A DNA stretch of 64,000 nt from positions 65,103-129,102 of the forward strand of contig CAWUKT010000008.1 in the NCBI GenBank assembly GCA_963923035.1. The letters are read 5' to 3'. Under the pieces are notes generated by a model that saw only the letters and a list, made by a program, of their open reading frames with translations, ran no database searches and was not told where the DNA came from. The position numbers and the translations under genes were made by a program. Shown here one piece after another: positions 62,696 to 64,000 of this stretch. Every line of letters starts with the position of its first letter. Positions within the stretch are counted from its first letter, which is position 1. Source of the DNA: CAWUKT01 sp963923035 (lineage in GTDB: Bacteria > Bacteroidota > Bacteroidia > J057 > JADKCL01).

Positions 62696-63070
62696 ATGGA
62701 AGATACAACTGCGAAAAATGCCCCTGGGCCTGAGACCTGTCCCCATTGTAACCAAGCCCTCCCAGCGAAGAAATCCCCTGCCCCTTCCCAGGCTCAGCCT
62801 GGGGAAGAAGGGCCAGACATAGAAGCCCTTGCCAAAAAGGTCCTGCCTGAGGTGATGAAAATCATCACCCCCCTCGTGGAGAAGCTCCAGGAAGGCGTGC
62901 AACAGCAGCAAAAGGAGCTTCAGGCCCAGAGTACCGCCACTTCTGATTCAGAGCTGGATTTCCAGGAGCGGGTCCAGTCGCTCCAACAGGCTGCCCTGGA
63001 ACGGATGCGGGGAATGGAACAAAAGATCACCAATCGCCTGGGCCGCATCCAACAGCGGACTGGCCTCTAA
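62696..63070 (+). CDS. Reb-cluster coiled-coil protein with N-terminal CxxC
   Basis: A 124-residue protein from the ATG at 62696; an in-frame ATG at 62660 would add 12 residues and overlap the previous gene by 11 bases, and I cannot decide between them. It has TCPHCNQALPAKK near the N-terminus (a single CxxC, like half a zinc knuckle), a Pro-rich linker and a Gln/Glu-rich coiled coil (VEKLQEGVQQQQKELQAQST, then FQERVQSLQQAALERMRGME). No family is recognised. Single CxxC with coiled coil would suit a dimer sharing one metal ion. Confidence 0.6.
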   Translation: MEDTTAKNAPGPETCPHCNQALPAKKSPAPSQAQPGEEGPDIEALAKKVLPEVMKIITPLVEKLQEGVQQQQKELQAQSTATSDSELDFQERVQSLQQAALERMRGMEQKITNRLGRIQQRTGL

Positions 63071-63104
63071 ACCACTCATATCATTCACTTTAAGGAACAA
63101 GATC

Positions 63105-63395
63105 ATGGCCAAAACTACCAATGCCGGCTCTGCCCACAATTCAACTTCCAATGATTACGATCAAACGGGATTGACCGAGGGCTACGCCAACGCCACCGCT
63201 TCGGGAACCACCTTTTCGACCAGTGCCCATAGTACCGGGCTCATGTTTGAGAATTCGGTCAACCAACAGAACAACGACTTTCTCACGAGCAATACCCTGA
63301 ATCTCGAGGGCTTTGAGCAGATGATTCAGCAATTGAGTACGCGCCGGGTGGCGCGACAGAAACAGTTCAATCGGTTCCTTTCGGATGAATCTTAA
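63105..63395 (+). CDS. RebB-like R-body subunit paralog
   Basis: A 96-residue protein with a Thr/Ser/Asn-rich N-terminus and the RebB-type core in altered form: NATASGTTFSTSAHSTGLMF followed by ENSVNQQNNDFLTSN, matching HSTGLMFENSVNSQNQQN of the copy at 63777. The QITDAVTQ section and the A-P-A-x-A-M-G stretch are replaced, so it is a diverged paralog. The C-terminus is basic (RRVARQKQFNRF). It may be another ribbon subunit, as the Reb proteins of Caedibacter include short paralogs. Confidence 0.7.
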   Translation: MAKTTNAGSAHNSTSNDYDQTGLTEGYANATASGTTFSTSAHSTGLMFENSVNQQNNDFLTSNTLNLEGFEQMIQQLSTRRVARQKQFNRFLSDES

Positions 63396-63406
63396 GTCGC
63401 CCTGTC

Positions 63407-63670
63407 ATGACCAAAATCTCCGAGTCCGAAACGATTGAAATGGCTCCGCCAAGCCTCAACGACCAGGTGGTGCAAATGGCCCCTTCGGTGGCGATGGCTT
63501 CTCAGTACCTCTCTTTGGCCCAAGCCCAGGGAATGATGTTCATCAATGGCGTGCAGGCCCAGCAGGTCCGCTGGTCTGCCGACCAGGCCGCCGCTGTGCA
63601 GGGAATCGTCCAGATCTATCAGTCCCAAAACATCCCCATTCAGTTGGCCTTGTTGAAGGCTCTGGGCTGA
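63407..63670 (+). CDS. RebB-like R-body subunit paralog
   Basis: An 87-residue protein, 11 bases after the previous gene. It keeps the RebB frame in diverged form: LNDQVVQMAPSVAMASQYLS, then LAQAQGMMFINGVQAQQ, where A-P-x-x-A-M-x-x-x-Y and G-M-M/L-x-x-N-x-V-x-x-Q-Q align with the first RebB. The end (IYQSQNIPIQLALLKALG) is hydrophobic. The start ATG at 63407 lies in TGTCATGACC. Confidence 0.75.
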   Translation: MTKISESETIEMAPPSLNDQVVQMAPSVAMASQYLSLAQAQGMMFINGVQAQQVRWSADQAAAVQGIVQIYQSQNIPIQLALLKALG

Positions 63671-63696
63671 TACGGTCCTTTGTACTTGTCCATTTG

Positions 63697-63711
63697 GGAG
63701 GATTCTCCTCC
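63697..63711 (+). terminator. Short hairpin inside the reb cluster
   Basis: GGAGGA (63697-63702), loop TTC, TCCTCC (63706-63711), followed by TCTTTATAA. It lies between two RebB genes in a 106-base gap. It may weaken transcription into the last copy or stabilise the upstream mRNA; the T-run is too short for a sure terminator. Confidence 0.4.
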
Positions 63712-63776
63712 TCTTTATAAACCGGAATTTGAACTGGCCTCCGGCTGATTCTAATCCACCAAATAATTCTTCAATT

Positions 63777-64000
63777 ATGGCAACTGTCAATGCTCAAATT
63801 ACCGATGCGGTCACCCAAGCCAATGTGAAAGTGGTGGCTGAAGCTCCCGCAATTGCGATGGGCACCGTTTACCAGACGATGGCCCATTCCACGGGGCTGA
63901 TGTTTGAAAACTCTGTGAATTCACAAAACCAGCAAAACATCCTGGGCCAGGCGGCCACCACCCAAGGGGTCATGCAGATTTACAGTCTGGATACCATCTC
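63777..64000 (+). CDS. rebB: RebB-family R-body subunit (partial, runs off the window)
   Basis: The first 74 codons of a RebB protein. The core VNAQITDAVTQANVKVVAEA is nearly identical to the first copy, followed by PAIAMGTVYQTMAHSTGLMF, ENSVNSQNQQNILGQAATTQ and GVMQIYSLDTIS, the most canonical RebB sequence of the four copies. The ATG at 63777 follows a 106-base gap after the previous gene. The 3' end and any further reb genes lie outside the window. Confidence 0.92.
   Translation, partial: MATVNAQITDAVTQANVKVVAEAPAIAMGTVYQTMAHSTGLMFENSVNSQNQQNILGQAATTQGVMQIYSLDTI

Noticed and set aside
1..64000. CRISPR arrays, tRNA or rRNA genes, insertion sequences, integrase or attachment sites
   Set aside because: Looked for in all intergenic regions; no regularly spaced repeats, tRNA-like folds, transposase motifs or flanking direct repeats were seen.

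Overview
The window looks like chromosomal DNA of a Bacteroidota bacterium, most likely from the Saprospiria/Lewinella-like lineage. The basis is: type IX secretion (T9SS) C-terminal sorting domains on three secreted proteins (5367-6968, 20785-22584, 52217-53848); several Bacteroidota-typical families (DUF4199, DUF6132, probably DUF6770, reg_prop sensors, GH92); several gene starts preceded by the Bacteroidota -7 promoter box TAnnTTTG; and a moderately high GC content. There are no rRNA or tRNA genes, insertion sequences, integrases or CRISPR arrays that I could see.

Layout. 1-5288: the tail of an acidic protein, then a 1426-residue polymorphic toxin with a C-terminal AHH-type nuclease domain and, 3 bases downstream, a probable immunity gene. 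5367-15837: a secreted S74-chaperone/T9SS protein, an ECF sigma factor with an overlapping membrane-protein gene, an M48 protease/DUF6770 pair, a Uma2-like protein, an M20 peptidase, and an isolated nuoN. 15926-22584: CCA-adding enzyme, a predicted beta-barrel protein, DUF1684 protein, SF1 helicase and a PhoD-like phosphatase. 22746-23932: a HicAB-like pair whose antitoxin-like member has a long extra N-terminal domain. 24084-28498: two acyltransferase-fold genes facing a three-gene nonulosonic (sialic-acid-like) acid operon. 28873-43433: mainly housekeeping and envelope genes: tag, an ADP-ribosylglycohydrolase-like protein with altered metal motifs, an MBL hydrolase, an FAD oxidoreductase, a large propeller/Omp85 protein, a DMT exporter, a TPR protein, a ComA-like sulfonate enzyme, a rhodanese lipoprotein, kmo and a UbiB-like kinase. 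43831-53848: lipoproteins, a metal-related HMA/His-rich outer-membrane pair, a propeller-coupled adenylate cyclase, an Lrp/AsnC regulator with twin palindromic sites, and a T9SS cargo protein. 53866-60515: a LacI regulator divergent from a transporter-ROK kinase-GH92 operon, probably for alpha-mannoside use. 60983-61768: a GH25 lysozyme lipoprotein. 62032-64000 (runs off the end): an R-body (reb) gene cluster with four RebB-family genes and two unassigned genes between them.

The two most unusual regions are at the ends. The right end is a reb cluster, the genes for R-bodies: coiled protein ribbons that unroll and are best known from Caedibacter and other Proteobacteria. The left end is a large toxin whose build (disordered N-terminus, coiled coil, hydrophobic then Ala/Arg-rich region, C-terminal nuclease) resembles cargo of contractile injection systems; no injection-system structural gene is in view, so that link is inference. 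Function calls rest on reading motifs by eye; no database search was run.
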